Assembly: GCA_002292215.1 (NCBI GenBank)
Contig: DBBN01000088.1
Span: forward strand, 449 to 16,814
Source of the DNA: Glaciecola sp. UBA983
GTDB taxonomy: Bacteria; Pseudomonadota; Gammaproteobacteria; Enterobacterales; Alteromonadaceae
Length of the DNA stretch: 16,366 nucleotides
Reading direction: 5' to 3'
The position numbers were made by a program, and so were the translations under genes. Of this stretch, positions 15,313-16,366 are shown one piece after another. The number at the start of each line of letters is the position of its first letter. The first letter of the stretch is position 1. Under the pieces are notes generated by a model. It searched no databases. It saw nothing but the letters and a program-made list of their open reading frames with translations, and was not told where the DNA came from.

Positions 15313-15967
15313 TTATCACCCTACCGATAAACAATTGCAGCAATTTGCAGAAGGTAATATTTCTCCTGCGTTAGCATTAGTTGTTTCAGCTCATTGCGAT
15401 GTATGCAGCCAATGCCAAGAAAAAGTAGACGATATTAATATCGAGTTATCTTCTGTGATTGAAAATGTACGCGCTCATGACTACGTAGATCCTGCATTTG
15501 AAAAAATGCTTGCTTCTATAATGCACCTGCCTATTGTTGACACGAAACCTGTGGTTGCTCCTAGAATCGAACTTGATGGTCGGTTTTTTGATGTCCCACG
15601 TCCGTTACAACGGTTTGTGAAAAACACAGGAAATTGGTCACATTTATTGGGCAAAGTATGGCAAGCACCAGTAGATTTAGGCGATGCCGGCATGGCGAAC
15701 TTTATCTATATGGAAAAAGGTGGTCGTGTACCAGAACATACGCACAAAGGAACGGAGTTAACACTGGTTGTCGATGGTGAGTTTTCGGATGGCTTAGCTG
15801 ATTATGATTCGGGAGACTTTATCATCATGGATAATGAGCACATTCATTCGCCTCATTCAAATGCCGTAGAAGGATGTTTAGTCTTTTCGATTGTAGATAA
15901 GCCATTGCATTTTACGTCGGGTATCGCTCGATTACTGAATCCATTTAGCCATTTGTTCTTTAAATAA
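15305..15967 (+). CDS. chrR: ChrR zinc anti-sigma factor
   Basis: Cytoplasmic anti-sigma factor that holds the ECF sigma until the signal arrives. The N-terminal anti-sigma domain (about 1-75) has the zinc site His5 and His30-x3-Cys34-x2-Cys37. The C-terminal cupin domain (about 105-205) binds a second zinc through HxHxxxE, here His145, His147 and Glu151, plus His181. Cys191 matches the region of the conserved cysteines of Rhodobacter ChrR. All ligands of both sites are present, so it should be functional. The 220 aa length is normal. The gene overlaps the sigma gene by eight bases and is followed by a strong terminator. Confidence 0.95.
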   Translation: MINYHPTDKQLQQFAEGNISPALALVVSAHCDVCSQCQEKVDDINIELSSVIENVRAHDYVDPAFEKMLASIMHLPIVDTKPVVAPRIELDGRFFDVPRPLQRFVKNTGNWSHLLGKVWQAPVDLGDAGMANFIYMEKGGRVPEHTHKGTELTLVVDGEFSDGLADYDSGDFIIMDNEHIHSPHSNAVEGCLVFSIVDKPLHFTSGIARLLNPFSHLFFK

Positions 15968-15980
15968 ACGTTAAATACAG

Positions 15981-16007
15981 AAAAGCGCTAATAAAAGCGC
16001 TTTTTTT
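15981..16007 (+). terminator. Rho-independent terminator after chrR
   Basis: AAAAGCGCT (15981-15989) and AGCGCTTTT (15996-16004) form a nine-pair stem with a six-base loop, followed by a run of T to 16007. It lies 13 bases after the chrR stop. Because the stem is flanked by A on the left, the minus-strand reading also ends in T, so it may serve bamD as well. Confidence 0.85.
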
Positions 16008-16039
16008 ATGTCTGAATATTATGTAAAACGCAATATGAC

Positions 16040-16366
16040 CTACAAAATAAACTCACTCTCAGGATAGTTTAATTTCAAAATCTTGATGGCGTTTTGTTTA
16101 AGTTGCTCCAAACCTAACTGCTCATAACATGACACCATGATTTCTAATGCTTCTTGTACCATGACTGTGTCAGGATAATATTCTAATACATACTGTCCGC
16201 GGTTTGCTGCAGCAACATACGCTTCACGGCGCATATAAAAACGCGCAATGGCAATTTCATATTTGGCTAGGCGTGTTTTAATAAACACCATGCGTTTTTG
16301 GGCATCGGTCGCATACTTGCTTTCTGGGTATTTGTTCAGTAATTGACTAAAATCATTAAAGGCTTC
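16040..16366 (-). CDS. bamD: BamD (ComL) outer membrane assembly lipoprotein, C-terminal part (5' end outside window)
   Basis: BamD is the essential lipoprotein partner of BamA in outer membrane protein insertion. The window holds the last 108 residues; the start and the lipobox lie beyond the right edge. The visible part has the TPR-like pattern EAFNDFSQLLNKYPESKYA, then TDAQKRMVFIKTRLAKYE, which closely matches E. coli BamD (TDATKRLVFLKDRLAKYE). Two further helical repeats follow: YMRREAYVAAANRGQYVLEYYPDT and EALEIMVSCYEQLGLEQLKQNA. The frame is open to the edge with no break. The gene ends in TAG and converges on chrR. Confidence 0.87.
   Translation of the reverse strand, partial: EAFNDFSQLLNKYPESKYATDAQKRMVFIKTRLAKYEIAIARFYMRREAYVAAANRGQYVLEYYPDTVMVQEALEIMVSCYEQLGLEQLKQNAIKILKLNYPESEFIL

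Overview
The window looks like chromosomal core DNA of a marine-type gammaproteobacterium, most like the Alteromonadales/Vibrionales group (Shewanella, Moritella or Psychrobium relatives). The reasons are the gene order ribD-ribE-ribBA-ribH-nusB-thiL-pgpA, the neighbouring xseB-ispA-dxs cluster, the sodium-type flagellar stator genes pomAB, and an ECF sigma/ChrR locus next to a Cfa operon. By eye the G+C is in the low to middle 40s percent. I see no mobile element, tRNA, rRNA or CRISPR array, and no gene-free stretch longer than about 150 bases.

Region 1 (1-4568, plus strand) is a riboflavin/thiamine/housekeeping operon. It holds the end of ribD, then ribE, a RibBX-type ribBA whose GTP cyclohydrolase II half has lost its zinc cysteines, ribH behind its own probable extended -10 promoter, nusB, thiL and pgpA. 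Region 2 (4600-7652, minus strand) is the isoprenoid operon xseB-ispA-dxs, which converges on pgpA. Region 3 (7766-9384, plus strand) is pomA-pomB. PomA appears to carry a clean in-frame internal deletion of about 26 codons that removes the third membrane helix and the following periplasmic loop. PomB is full length.

Region 4 (9395-13915, minus strand) is a five-gene, tightly coupled operon: NTF2-like protein, short-chain dehydrogenase, FAD amine-oxidase-like oxidoreductase, DUF1365 protein and Cfa-type phospholipid methyltransferase. Divergent from it (14069-15967, plus strand) are a LON-substrate-binding-domain protein, an RpoE-type ECF sigma factor and its zinc anti-sigma factor ChrR. TGATCC elements, typical of the -35 of RpoE/ChrR-type sigma factors, lie upstream of both the sigma gene and the five-gene operon, so the operon is probably part of the sigma regulon. 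This is a membrane-lipid response of the kind triggered by singlet oxygen in Rhodobacter. A strong hairpin terminator follows chrR, and the window ends in the 3' part of bamD on the minus strand.

The most unusual items are the PomA deletion, the possible lipid-modification operon under ECF sigma control (Cfa versus methylated or furan fatty acid chemistry), and an inverted repeat that could hide the ribosome binding site of the sigma gene in read-through transcripts.
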